12,655 bases of DNA from an uncultured Oscillospiraceae bacterium (GCA_944385265.1 CALWWO010000113.1:1-12655), one strand, 5' to 3'; counted from the first letter of the stretch, positions 1-6,052 are shown. Notes: a model not told the origin generated them from the sequence alone. Translations and numbers: made by a program.

Positions 1-319
1 TTGGGATTTCCACCCGTCGAACAGGTTTAGGCTTGTACCATGCCAATTTGTGTCGCACCTTTGAAACGGCCTCTTCACTCGACAACTTTTCAATATGCTT
101 CATTGTGAGGTGATCCACGCCAGCGGTCCGGCTTCCCGTGTTGCGCTTGATGTTCCGATATGCTAACCGAATATTTTCCTCTGATAAAATCATCGGCATT
201 AAGTCGGTAAACACGGCTTGCGCCTTGCTCTTGGCATACAGGTCATCAAACACTTCCGTTAGGCCGTAATACTCAGCGTGTCGCAGGTGCTTGTCTTTCT
301 TTGCTGCTGCAGTAGCCAA
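1..319 (-). CDS. Group II intron reverse transcriptase/maturase, N-terminal part (runs off the left edge)
   Basis: Reading the minus strand from 319 gives about 106 open codons that continue past base 1. The protein would splice its host intron RNA and copy it into DNA during retrohoming. The N-terminus carries a YYGLTEVFDDLY segment followed by LAYRNIKRNTGSRTAGVD, the RT0-like opening block of bacterial group II intron reverse transcriptases. Finger/palm motifs with the catalytic YADD, domain X and any endonuclease lie outside the window. I chose TTG (319-317) as start because an AAGGAG sits 9 bases upstream and no ATG lies in frame nearby; an ATG at 326-324 is out of frame. The ORF follows intron-like RNA sequence, as expected for an ORF in domain IV. 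Family assignment is strong; the intron class is not determined. Confidence 0.88.
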   Translation of the reverse strand, partial: MATAAAKKDKHLRHAEYYGLTEVFDDLYAKSKAQAVFTDLMPMILSEENIRLAYRNIKRNTGSRTAGVDHLTMKHIEKLSSEEAVSKVRHKLAWYKPKPVRRVEIP

Positions 320-975
320 TGGACATCACTCCTTTACAGGTAGTGACTTTTTGGTCTTACTCGAACCCATTGTAAATTCATCTTTAGATTGTTGAGATTT
401 TCAACGACTGGTGCCTATCCCTCTGCGGCTTGTTATCACCGCTTCACAGGTACTGTGGCACCACTTTCATCACGGGTTAAGCGGCTTATATGTTTCGACC
501 GCAACGCTCCGAATGGGGAGCGCCCATGACTTACAGCGTTCCAATAATCCTATCTGTGCATATACCCTTAGGTGCCTGTTCTGGGCCTGCAAGCTGGACG
601 CCGCCTGTAACGGCGTATGGTGTTTCATAGTAAAAGCTCTTACTCCACCACACTTGCCTCACAAATTCGTGAGAGGACGCATTTCTACGCTTGAGCGTTT
701 AGAATCTTTACTTCACAGGTTTGTCAGCCAATCACGGCATACTCACCATAGGTATTTTGTAGACCCCCGGCATATAGGCCACACCATCCACCTCTGGACA
801 GCTTTCCACATCAGCATTACGCCATGTTTGGGTGACTCTCTGCCGACTTTACCGGGCTTCAGACATCAGCCTTTTGGACTGCGCCTGCCGGAGTATCAGG
901 GAAGGCGTTTCAGGGCGTTACCCCATCATTCCACCTTTCGGATTATCAGTTCTCCTAAGGACTATCAATAGACCT
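320..975 (-). ncRNA. Group II intron 5' RNA region (domains I to early IV), 5' boundary approximate
   Basis: About 650 bases upstream of the maturase hold no believable gene but many short GC-rich hairpins on the minus strand. Examples are GCGCTCC/CGGAGCG with a five-base loop near 500-525, ACGCCG/CGGCGT near 600-620, and CTCAC/GTGAG near 660-680. A GGAACGCTGTAAG stretch near 530-545 resembles the conserved domain I segment that precedes exon-binding loops. Position, length and orientation fit the ribozyme half that precedes a domain IV ORF. I could not find a classic GUGYG 5' end, so the boundary is bracketed only: it must lie left of the promoter and gene at 975-1268. The long plus-strand ORF across this region has no protein-like character. 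Confidence 0.6.
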
Positions 976-1003
976 TTACAGCAATTTGATTTGGCCTTAT
1001 AAT
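975..1003 (+). promoter_or_regulatory. Sigma-A type promoter for the small membrane-protein gene
   Basis: TTTACA (975-980), a 17-base spacer, then TATAAT (998-1003). The transcript would start near 1010, with AAGGAG at 1031-1036 seven bases before the ATG at 1044. The -35 box lies at or beside the presumed intron 5' boundary. Confidence 0.75.
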
Positions 1004-1043
1004 AGTTTCATAAATTGGAACCAACCTCTAAAGGAGTATCATT

Positions 1044-1268
1044 ATGAACAATAAATCAATAGTGGGTGCATTACTCGTACTTACATCAGCTGTTTTGTTT
1101 TCTGCCTCCCTGATCTGCTCATCACTTTCTAATGTTGCAACTGCCACATTAGGATTCATAGCCACATCCGAACCATCTGGTATCATAATTTTGACATACG
1201 CCATTAGTGCTCTACTTGCTGCAACTGGCTTAATATTGATTCTGTTAGGCTTTAGAACAAAACGCTGA
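1044..1268 (+). CDS. Small two-pass membrane protein of unknown function
   Basis: A 74-aa protein with two hydrophobic segments (about residues 6-28 and 46-70), a short polar loop containing SEPSG, and a positively charged tail ending RTKR. This suggests a hairpin in the membrane with both ends in the cytoplasm. No family is recognised. The gene has its own consensus promoter and an AAGGAG at ideal spacing, so expression is likely. It lies on the opposite strand to the RepA-like gene to its right and to the intron on its left, with a weak hairpin terminator after it. It could be an accessory gene of the element, for example a holin-like, toxin-like or superinfection-exclusion peptide, but nothing in the sequence decides this. 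Confidence 0.7.
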   Translation: MNNKSIVGALLVLTSAVLFSASLICSSLSNVATATLGFIATSEPSGIIILTYAISALLAATGLILILLGFRTKR

Positions 1269-1315
1269 TATACACTCAAGTTTTATGCTATCGTAGATTC
1301 CAATTTTTTTTGCGT

Positions 1316-1352
1316 GCAGGTATTCATTCTTGAATGCCTGCATTTTCCTTAG
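1316..1352 (+). terminator. Weak hairpin terminator between convergent genes
   Basis: An 11-bp stem (GCAGGTATTCA at 1316-1326 with TGAATGCCTGC at 1331-1341, one G:U pair) and a TTCT loop, followed by ATTTTCCTT. Suited to the plus-strand membrane-protein gene. A second small hairpin, CCTAAC/GTTAGG (1355-1360 with 1368-1373), overlaps the stop of the ATPase gene. Confidence 0.5.
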
Positions 1353-1364
1353 TGCCTAACCTTT

Positions 1365-2549
1365 TCAGTTAGGAACGCTTCGCACTTTTACAAGCTCCAT
1401 GCGCCAAACCTTATCTTTGTATCTTCCGCTCTGAAAATAACGTACCTCGCCCGCCTCTTTCAGCTCGTCCTTTGCGCGCCGGATAGTCCGGCGCGCATAT
1501 CCGGCTCGCTTCGCCTTTTCCTCCAGTTCTTTAGTCGGCATATCGCCGCCCGCATCGTTCAGTGTCTTGATTATGTACTCTTTGCAACCTTCTTTTATAG
1601 GAGCGGTTTTTGCAAGCTCTGCACTTTGAACAAATTCCCTGTCGCGCTTCCAGCTTGTCCCCTCTTTCTGCAACTGTTCTTTGTCGTTTACCGAAAATAA
1701 TATTGTCTCTTGAAGCTGTCCGTAATTGTTTTTTTCATTGCTCAGATACCGAATACCCTCGTCCTCAGTATATCCCGCCATAATTACGGATCGTGCGATA
1801 TCCCATAAATCCGCGCTGTCCGCTATTCTGTCGCGTCCCCACGCGCCTTTTCTTTTATTTGAATGGCATATAATAATAAAAGTCGTGCCGGTATCTTCTC
1901 CTATTGCGGCAAGGGGCGCGAGACAGTCGCGCATTGCATTTCTGCTCCCCATGTTGAGCATAGGCGGTATAAATCCTTGTACTGGGTCAAAAACGCACAG
2001 AGCGGGCTTAAAATGCCGTAGAAAGCTCTCCATTTCCGGCGTACCGAATTTCAGATCGCGGAGTATGCCGTCTCTGTCCTCTGCGAAATCGACTGTGATT
2101 ATATTTTTCATATTTGCACCCGCCTCGCGGAGCTTTTTAACAAGCTTCTTTTTTATGCTGTCCTCCGTTGTGATAAAAGCTACCTTTTGCGGCTCTCGTA
2201 CATATTCCGGCGAATCGAATATACACGCGCCGCCGCTGCTTAATGCTGCGACAACATTTATCCATGTCGTGGTTTTTGCTGTTCCGCCGTCGCCGGCTAT
2301 AAGTGTTATCTGACCTTCCGGAATCCATCCTGGGATAAGCCATTTTGCTTCTTCTTCGCGGAAATTATCCAGCGTTTTAAAATGCGAAAGAAGCTCTGTG
2401 TTGTCGTCCTCTGTCCTTTGTGCGGCTTCGTAAAGCTCATCTATGGTTGCCCCGCTTTCCGCAAGCCTCTTTATGCTCTCAATGCTCATGCCGTGGGTCA
2501 ACAGATAGTTAAACTTGTCCATACCGGCGGTATCTTGACTTTTACACAC
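1365..2549 (-). CDS. RepA-like AAA ATPase (AAA_25 type), probable replication helicase of the element
   Basis: A 394-aa cytoplasmic P-loop ATPase of the RecA/DnaB-like fold found in plasmid RepA helicases and integrative elements. Walker A is GDGGTAKT (residues 86-93), a TTED acidic motif is near 127-130, Walker B is ALCVFDP (183-189), and a sensor-like CHSNKRKGAWG stretch is at 229-238. The C-terminal 60 or so residues are basic and helical and resemble a winged helix, which would contact DNA at the element's origin. The GTG start at 2549 is preferred: GGGGG lies about nine bases upstream, while the ATG at codon 10 has no good site. It is the last gene of the minus-strand operon, four bases after a tiny membrane-protein gene. 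A role in excised-element replication or mobilisation is inferred. No primase domain is visible. Confidence 0.82.
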   Translation of the reverse strand: MCKSQDTAGMDKFNYLLTHGMSIESIKRLAESGATIDELYEAAQRTEDDNTELLSHFKTLDNFREEEAKWLIPGWIPEGQITLIAGDGGTAKTTTWINVVAALSSGGACIFDSPEYVREPQKVAFITTEDSIKKKLVKKLREAGANMKNIITVDFAEDRDGILRDLKFGTPEMESFLRHFKPALCVFDPVQGFIPPMLNMGSRNAMRDCLAPLAAIGEDTGTTFIIICHSNKRKGAWGRDRIADSADLWDIARSVIMAGYTEDEGIRYLSNEKNNYGQLQETILFSVNDKEQLQKEGTSWKRDREFVQSAELAKTAPIKEGCKEYIIKTLNDAGGDMPTKELEEKAKRAGYARRTIRRAKDELKEAGEVRYFQSGRYKDKVWRMELVKVRSVPN

Positions 2550-2553
2550 TAAG

Positions 2554-2685
2554 CTACACCCCCAATGTGTGCAGGATGCACCCCGTTATGTACATTGGTG
2601 CAAATATTACAACAGTGCATAAAATCGCCCCTATTACAGTTTTAGCAAGCTGTTGTATTATTTTATGTCTTGCGCTTTTATTCAT
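2554..2685 (-). CDS. 43-aa single-pass membrane peptide, coupled between xis and repA-like genes
   Basis: Read by hand on the minus strand: ATG at 2685, TAG at 2556-2554. The product opens MNKSARHKIIQQLAKT and then has one hydrophobic stretch (about residues 16-38) ending near ILHTLGV. The basic N-terminus and apolar remainder predict a single transmembrane helix with the N-terminus in the cytoplasm. Its start overlaps the end of the excisionase-like gene by eight bases (ATGAATAA), a translational coupling arrangement. Its stop is four bases before the GTG of the ATPase, whose ribosome binding site lies inside this gene. Tight packing on both sides is the main support. Function unknown; no family recognised. 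Confidence 0.6.
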   Translation of the reverse strand: MNKSARHKIIQQLAKTVIGAILCTVVIFAPMYITGCILHTLGV

Positions 2686-2869
2686 TTCTTGCCGCACCCC
2701 TGCTCCGTTCTATTATCCACTGCTCAAGCGCAGCTTTTGAAATGATAATCTTTCGCCCCACTCTAAATGCAAAGCTGCAATTATCGGCATTTACAAGATT
2801 ATACATTATAGGTTTGCTGACTCCGACAGCTTCCGCTGCTTCAGACACCGTATATGTCAATTTTTCCAA
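2678..2869 (-). CDS. Excisionase-type helix-turn-helix DNA-binding protein
   Basis: A 63-aa protein with the MerR/excisionase-like winged-HTH pattern: TVSEAAEAVGVSKPIMYNLV (about residues 7-26) is the helix-turn-helix, followed by the typical wing FRVGRKIIISKAALEQWI. Members act as recombination directionality factors, bending DNA at attachment sites so that the integrase excises the element, and some also regulate transcription. The start is TTG at 2869 with AAGGGG eight bases upstream. Its 3' end overlaps the 43-aa membrane-peptide gene. Partnership with the tyrosine integrase is inferred from the shared element; a purely regulatory role is possible. Confidence 0.8.
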   Translation of the reverse strand: MEKLTYTVSEAAEAVGVSKPIMYNLVNADNCSFAFRVGRKIIISKAALEQWIIERSRGAARNE

Positions 2870-2903
2870 TGCTTCCGCCCCTTTCTGCTTCTGTAGTTAT
2901 TTT

Positions 2904-2919
2904 GCCGCGTTAGCGCGGC
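2904..2919. other. GC-rich tetraloop hairpin in the operon gap
   Basis: A six-pair stem GCCGCG/CGCGGC with a four-base loop in the 80-base gap before the excisionase gene. No T-run follows it on the minus strand, so it looks more like an mRNA-processing or attenuation element than a full terminator. Confidence 0.4.
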
Positions 2920-2949
2920 TATTTTAGGCTTTGTGTTTCAGATAGGTAA

Positions 2950-3165
2950 TTACCCTACGAAACCGCTATGTACTGTAAAATCGCTTGTTGAGCCGTTGTT
3001 TTTCGGCTTAAACGCGCCGCTGTTCCTTATCCCCGCTCTATTTGGGTTTTTGCCCATCCTAAACGGATATAAGCTGCAATCCGTACATGGGCAAAGCCGT
3101 ACCTCCGGCACTGACCCGCACATACAGTCAAGGCATTTAGCTCGTATCGCTTTAATGGGTGTCAT
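2950..3165 (-). CDS. Six-cysteine (zinc-ribbon-like) conserved phage/ICE protein
   Basis: A 71-aa protein whose first 41 residues carry six cysteines in the order CxxCxC (C11, C14, C16) and CxCxxC (C25, C27, C30), then SLYPFRMGKNP. I recognise this as a conserved small protein of Firmicutes prophages and integrative elements, usually uncharacterised; the pattern suggests zinc binding. The remaining 30 residues are polar, low in complexity and probably disordered. The upstream site is weak (GCGGGG ten bases before the ATG), so translation may depend on the gene before it, 32 bases away. It is the third gene of the minus-strand operon. Function unknown. Confidence 0.72.
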   Translation of the reverse strand: MTPIKAIRAKCLDCMCGSVPEVRLCPCTDCSLYPFRMGKNPNRAGIRNSGAFKPKNNGSTSDFTVHSGFVG

Positions 3166-3197
3166 CTTTCGTTATCCCCGCCTTTCTGCCAATTCTG

Positions 3198-3395
3198 CTA
3201 TTTTGGTGCTCTACAAAAAAGCTCCTGCACGCTTACGTTGTATTTATTAGCGAGCCTCACCTTAATTTCGTCACGCGGTATTCTTTCATCTAATTCATAC
3301 ATCGCAAGTGCCGAAACCGAAACCCCTACTTCTTTTGCTATTTCTTCGCGCGGTCTATTCCCGCGCAATTCTCTTAGCTTTTCGCCAACGGTCAT
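3198..3395 (-). CDS. Small XRE-family HTH regulator
   Basis: A 65-aa single-domain cro/C1-type helix-turn-helix protein. The fold begins near VGEKLRELRGNRPREEIAKEVGVS and continues SALAMYELDERIPRDEIKVRLANKY. There is no extra domain, so it is the size of a phage Cro or antirepressor-type switch protein. A GGGGGC lies eight bases before the ATG at 3395. It is the second gene of the operon, 12 bases after another XRE protein, and is likely to work with the divergent repressor on the operators at 3615-3715, though its own site is not proved. Confidence 0.82.
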   Translation of the reverse strand: MTVGEKLRELRGNRPREEIAKEVGVSVSALAMYELDERIPRDEIKVRLANKYNVSVQELFCRAPK

Positions 3396-3407
3396 TATAT
3401 CGCCCCC

Positions 3408-3602
3408 TTACTCCGCCAATATTTCACTAAGATCGACATTTAAGCCTTTAGCAAGCTTTGCTGCAGTAATCGGTAAACACGTGCCGCGACCGATAATTGT
3501 GCTCAAATTCTGGCGGCTTATCCCCGTTCTTTTTGAGAGCTCGGTCTTAGTTATTTCCAACTCTGCACACATAATCTCTAGCTTTTTACTGTTAATTTTC
3601 AT
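3408..3602 (-). CDS. Small XRE-family HTH regulator, first gene of the minus-strand operon (Cro-like)
   Basis: A 64-aa protein consisting of a single cro/C1-type domain: KLEIMCAELEITKTELSKRTGIS and then RQNLSTIIGRGTCLPITAAKL, ending LNVDLSEILAE. An AGGAGG just before the ATG at 3602 is the strongest ribosome binding site of the operon. As first gene on the divergent promoter opposite the longer repressor, it holds the position of Cro in lambdoid switches and of Str in staphylococcal pathogenicity islands. I infer a role in lowering repressor expression and committing the element to excision or replication. Confidence 0.82.
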   Translation of the reverse strand: MKINSKKLEIMCAELEITKTELSKRTGISRQNLSTIIGRGTCLPITAAKLAKGLNVDLSEILAE

Positions 3603-3614
3603 TTAATCTCCTCC

Positions 3615-3715
3615 TTCCTTTTTGGTTGTTTTTTCCTGCATTACTTAAATTAAATCACCTTTTTGGTTAATTGTCAAGAGTTTTCGAAAATTTTTATTTC
3701 CTTTTTGGTTGTTTT
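3615..3715. promoter_or_regulatory. Three iterated operator sites for the repressor/Cro switch
   Basis: The 9-base core CCTTTTTGG plus TT occurs at 3617-3627, 3658-3668 and 3700-3710, 41 and 42 bases apart (about four helical turns). Copies 1 and 3 share 18 identical bases (3615-3632 and 3698-3715). Copy 1 is in the leader of the minus-strand operon, copy 2 in its promoter spacer, and copy 3 covers the -35 region of the repressor promoter. CC-N5-GG forms a small dyad. The number, phasing and placement match a phage-like operator. Confidence 0.75.
3649..3677 (-). promoter_or_regulatory. Early (minus-strand) operon promoter
   Basis: On the minus strand: TTGACA (3677-3672), a 17-base spacer, TTTAAT (3654-3649), with the transcript starting near 3642. 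The middle operator repeat lies wholly inside the spacer, so bound repressor should block RNA polymerase. Confidence 0.8.
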
Positions 3716-3716
3716 G

Positions 3717-3725
3717 TGGTATATT
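3717..3725 (+). promoter_or_regulatory. Extended -10 promoter of the repressor gene
   Basis: TGG followed by TATATT (3720-3725), with no good -35 box. Operator copy 3 ends five bases before the -10, which predicts autorepression. AGAGGTG precedes the ATG at 3745. Confidence 0.55.
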
Positions 3726-3744
3726 GAATAAGAGGTGATATATT

Positions 3745-4434
3745 ATGTCTTTATTTGGTGAACGTCTAAAAGAAGCGCGAAAAGCCGCTGGACTTACTCA
3801 AGAACAATTAGGAGAAAAAATCGGCGTGACAGGAGTCACTATAATGCGATATGAAAAGGGGGAACGGCGTCCAAGCTATGAACAGGTAAAAAAAATGGGT
3901 GAGGCTTTAGGTGTTAATTGGTTGTTTCTATTGGGAGACTCCACGACAAGTGCCACATTAGCAGAAGCAAAAAAAATTTGGTCGGATTATACCGCTTCCA
4001 TTAAAGTACACAAAGAAGTATACAAGATTCTTGATATTCTCTTCCCCGGGCAAAAAACGTACTTAATAGATGGGAAATACTCAAAAGAAAAGGTTGAAGT
4101 GTTTGGCACAGCCTCTGAACATATCGAGCCTTTTTGTATAGATGAAGAGGATTTAAGCGTCCTTACTCATATGATAATTGCGCTATGTGAAAGCTTTGTC
4201 CAAGCCAAGCAATTAGATGCACGTGAGACAATTTGGGAAGCGAAAAAGTCCGCAGATTTAGAAACTCAATCAGAGCACGAAATGTTAAAGCGTTCTCTTG
4301 ATCTTGAAACATCCGGACAATTCGATGAATCGATGCGCATTTTTAATGAAAGCCACGATAAAAGAAATAGTGATATTGACAAAGTATATGAATATGTAAT
4401 TAACAACTGTGAAATTCCCAAGCAGAACGACTAA
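3745..4434 (+). CDS. cI/Stl-like XRE repressor of the element
   Basis: A 229-aa protein with a classic N-terminal cro/C1 helix-turn-helix (residues 4-60: ERLKEARKAAGLTQEQLGEK, then GVTIMRYEKGERRPSYEQVK). A long, mostly helical and charged C-terminal region follows, probably for dimerisation or inducer binding. I see no Ser/Lys autocleavage pair or Ala-Gly site of LexA/cI peptidases and no HExxH of ImmA-type proteases. This argues against SOS-type self-cleavage and for release by another protein, as with Stl of SaPIs. It is divergent from the Cro-like genes across a 142-base control region with three operators. The C-terminal half matches no family I recognise, so master repressor is a position-based call. 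Confidence 0.78.
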   Translation: MSLFGERLKEARKAAGLTQEQLGEKIGVTGVTIMRYEKGERRPSYEQVKKMGEALGVNWLFLLGDSTTSATLAEAKKIWSDYTASIKVHKEVYKILDILFPGQKTYLIDGKYSKEKVEVFGTASEHIEPFCIDEEDLSVLTHMIIALCESFVQAKQLDARETIWEAKKSADLETQSEHEMLKRSLDLETSGQFDESMRIFNESHDKRNSDIDKVYEYVINNCEIPKQND

Positions 4435-4561
4435 TCCCCGTATATATTGTGATTTGTATTATTTAGTTAATATATTTTTGCTTTATAAGTTAAAAATATT
4501 ACTTTTTGTATTTGGCATCCCACTATAAAGCCTTAAAATTACATTCTATGAGGACAAGAAA
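4435..4561. other. AT-rich spacer after the repressor gene
   Basis: Very AT-rich, with several TATATT/TATAAA-like strings but no paired -35 and -10 boxes I would defend, and no gene. It may hold the promoter for the short ORF at 4562 or binding sites for the excisionase. Confidence 0.35.
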
Positions 4562-4654
4562 TTGCTCAAGCCCGGCGAAATGCCGACCTTGAAAATGTCT
4601 AATGCGGATGCTTTGAAAAAACGCGTTATCAAATTTCTAAAAACGCAAGATTAA
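4562..4654 (+). CDS. Possible 30-aa leader peptide or 3' gene remnant
   Basis: From TTG at 4562 the frame reads MLKPGEMPTLKMSNADALKK and ends IKFLKTQD with TAA at 4652-4654. GAGGA lies seven bases upstream of the TTG, and a strong hairpin terminator begins three bases after the stop. The lysine-rich, protein-like composition suggests a real coding end. It may be a tiny gene or the truncated tail of a lost gene; the frame stays open only back to a TAA near 4523. No family recognised. Confidence 0.3.
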   Translation: MLKPGEMPTLKMSNADALKKRVIKFLKTQD

Positions 4655-4656
4655 AA

Positions 4657-4698
4657 GGGGTCGCAAATCACGACCCCCCTGGCAAAAATTGCTTTTTT
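4657..4698 (+). terminator. Tandem terminator before the integrase gene
   Basis: Stem GGGGTCG/CGACCCC (4657-4663 with 4671-4677, seven-base loop), then a second small stem GCAA/TTGC (4682-4692) followed by six T's (4693-4698). On the minus strand the first stem is followed by TTTTAATCTT, so it could work both ways. It separates repressor transcription from the integrase. Confidence 0.7.
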
Positions 4699-4794
4699 AT
4701 TTTTTGGGTACTCAAGAGGGTAATTGCGCCGACATTACAAAAGTACATATCCCCCATGGGTACTTGAATGTTATACATGAAAGGAACGGAAATA

Positions 4795-5964
4795 ATGGCA
4801 CGTACACGCGGAGCACAGGGATCAGGAACGATAAGGCAACGTACAGACGGGCGCTGGGAAGCTCGGTATACTATAGGACGCGACGCGGGAACAGGCAAGC
4901 AAATACAGCGTTCAGTTTACGGCAAGACACAAAAAGAAGTGAGACAGAAACTTGCCGAAATATCTGTTGAAATGGACAACGGGACATATACACGACCGCA
5001 AAAAATAAAGCTGTCAGAATGGCTTGACATCTGGCTTGCCGAATATCTGGGCGGAGTAAAGCCGCGTACTCTCGACAGCTATCAAACGCAGGTTGAAACG
5101 CATATAAAGCCCGCTCTAGGATTGAAAAAGCTTTCAGACCTTGCGCCGCACGATATACAGCGTTTCTACAACACTTTAACAAGAGATAAGGGATTATCCC
5201 CTAAAAGTGTAAAAAACGTCCACGGCGTATTACACAAAGCCCTAGAACAAGCTGTAAAGATCGGATATATAAAATACAATCCCTCATCTGTTTGCGAATT
5301 GCCGCGAATAGAGCGGAAAGAAATAAAGCCCTTGAACGATGAAGAAATAGCCGTTTTTCTTCAAGCAATTCAAGGGCATAAATATGAAGCCGTATATTTA
5401 GTTACGCTGTTTACAGGTATGAGACAAGGCGAGGTATTAGGCTTAACATGGGATTGTATAGATTTTAAGCATAGCACAATAACGGTTAAGCAACAGCTCC
5501 AAAAAGAGCGGCGCGGGAATGGGGAGTATCATCTTGTCACCCCTAAAAACGGGAAAATCCGCCGTATAACCGCCGCTCCGTTCGTAATGAATGTATTAAG
5601 GCAACAGCAGAAAAGACAATTTGAATGGCAGTTTAAAGCTCATGAGGTTTGGGAAAATTCAAATCTTGTATTTACAAACGAAACAGGGCACAACCTTTCC
5701 GCTCAGACCGTATATTTGCACTTTAAGAAGATTGCCACGGCTTGCGGCTTCCCTGACGCTCGCTTTCACGATCTGCGCCACTCTTACGCAGTAGCCGCCT
5801 TACATGCTGGGGACGATATAAAGACTGTGCAAGAAAATTTAGGGCATCACACCGCCGCTTTCACTCTCGATGTATACGGACATGTTACGGATAAAATGAA
5901 ACAGGAAAGCGCGGACAGAATGGAGCTGTTTATAAACTCAGTACAAGGCAAAAAAGTACAATAA
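4795..5964 (+). CDS. int: Tyrosine site-specific integrase
   Basis: A 389-aa integrase of the Tn916/phage Int type that recombines element and tRNA-gene attachment sites. The N-terminal domain (residues 1-55, GSGTIRQRTDGRWEARYTIG) is the arm-type DNA-binding fold; a SAM-like core-binding domain spans about 65-165 and the catalytic domain 180-370. The catalytic set is complete: R210 (TGMRQGE), K251 (TPKNGK), H325 and R328 (HDLRH), H351 (LGHH) and nucleophile Y361 (LDVYGH). I start at the ATG at 4795, with AAGGAA eight bases upstream, rather than the in-frame ATGs at 4768 and 4777. It lies 88 bases from the tRNA-Leu 3' end and points at it, the standard layout for an element integrated in a tRNA gene. 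It appears intact. Confidence 0.93.
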   Translation: MARTRGAQGSGTIRQRTDGRWEARYTIGRDAGTGKQIQRSVYGKTQKEVRQKLAEISVEMDNGTYTRPQKIKLSEWLDIWLAEYLGGVKPRTLDSYQTQVETHIKPALGLKKLSDLAPHDIQRFYNTLTRDKGLSPKSVKNVHGVLHKALEQAVKIGYIKYNPSSVCELPRIERKEIKPLNDEEIAVFLQAIQGHKYEAVYLVTLFTGMRQGEVLGLTWDCIDFKHSTITVKQQLQKERRGNGEYHLVTPKNGKIRRITAAPFVMNVLRQQQKRQFEWQFKAHEVWENSNLVFTNETGHNLSAQTVYLHFKKIATACGFPDARFHDLRHSYAVAALHAGDDIKTVQENLGHHTAAFTLDVYGHVTDKMKQESADRMELFINSVQGKKVQ

Positions 5965-5971
5965 AATTCTG

Positions 5972-5995
5972 TAAAGGGTCAAATAAAGGGTCAAA
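5972..5995 (+). repeat. Two tandem 12-bp repeats, candidate integrase arm-type sites
   Basis: TAAAGGGTCAAA occurs twice with no gap (5972-5983, 5984-5995), seven bases after the integrase stop and about 58 bases from the tRNA 3' end. Direct repeats between int and the attachment core are the usual arm sites bound by the integrase N-terminal domain. Confidence 0.7.
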
Positions 5996-6011
5996 CGCCG
6001 TTTTTGGACAT

Positions 6012-6048
6012 AAAAAAACCTCGAAAAATGGCTATTTTCCAAGGTTTT
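6012..6048 (-). terminator. Terminator of tRNA-Leu, lying on the element side
   Basis: Reading the minus strand from 6048: AAAACCT, a short GAAAA/TTTTC inner stem, AGGTTTT, then more T's down to about 6012. It ends tRNA transcription and lies between the tRNA 3' end and the integrase, so it was probably supplied by the element on integration. Confidence 0.75.
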
Positions 6049-6052
6049 CTAT

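Larger units (their letters stand above)
1..975 (-). mobile_element. Group II intron, 5' portion (3' portion outside window)
   Basis: Combines the ribozyme-like region and the maturase start. The intron lies antisense to the small membrane-protein gene at 1044 and inside the integrative element rather than in a recognisable host gene. Such introns are often multicopy, which would explain the sequence stopping mid-ORF at the left edge. Confidence 0.65.

Noticed and set aside
411..971. A 186-codon plus-strand ORF
   Set aside because: It lies over the intron RNA region, has no ribosome binding site, and its product is rich in His, Arg, Leu and Ser with no domain character. It reads as the complement of structured RNA.
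1726..2313. A 195-codon plus-strand ORF inside the ATPase gene
   Set aside because: It is antisense to the clear Walker A/B coding sequence, with no start signal and shadow-like composition.
4706..4770. GGGTACT repeated at 4706 and 4758 as possible excisionase sites
   Set aside because: Only about nine of 13 bases match around the shared GGGTACT; too weak to call.
4768..4794. An earlier ATG for the integrase
   Set aside because: The ATG at 4795 has AAGGAA at proper spacing, and MARTRGAQGSG is the usual opening of the family. The extra nine residues contain that ribosome binding site.
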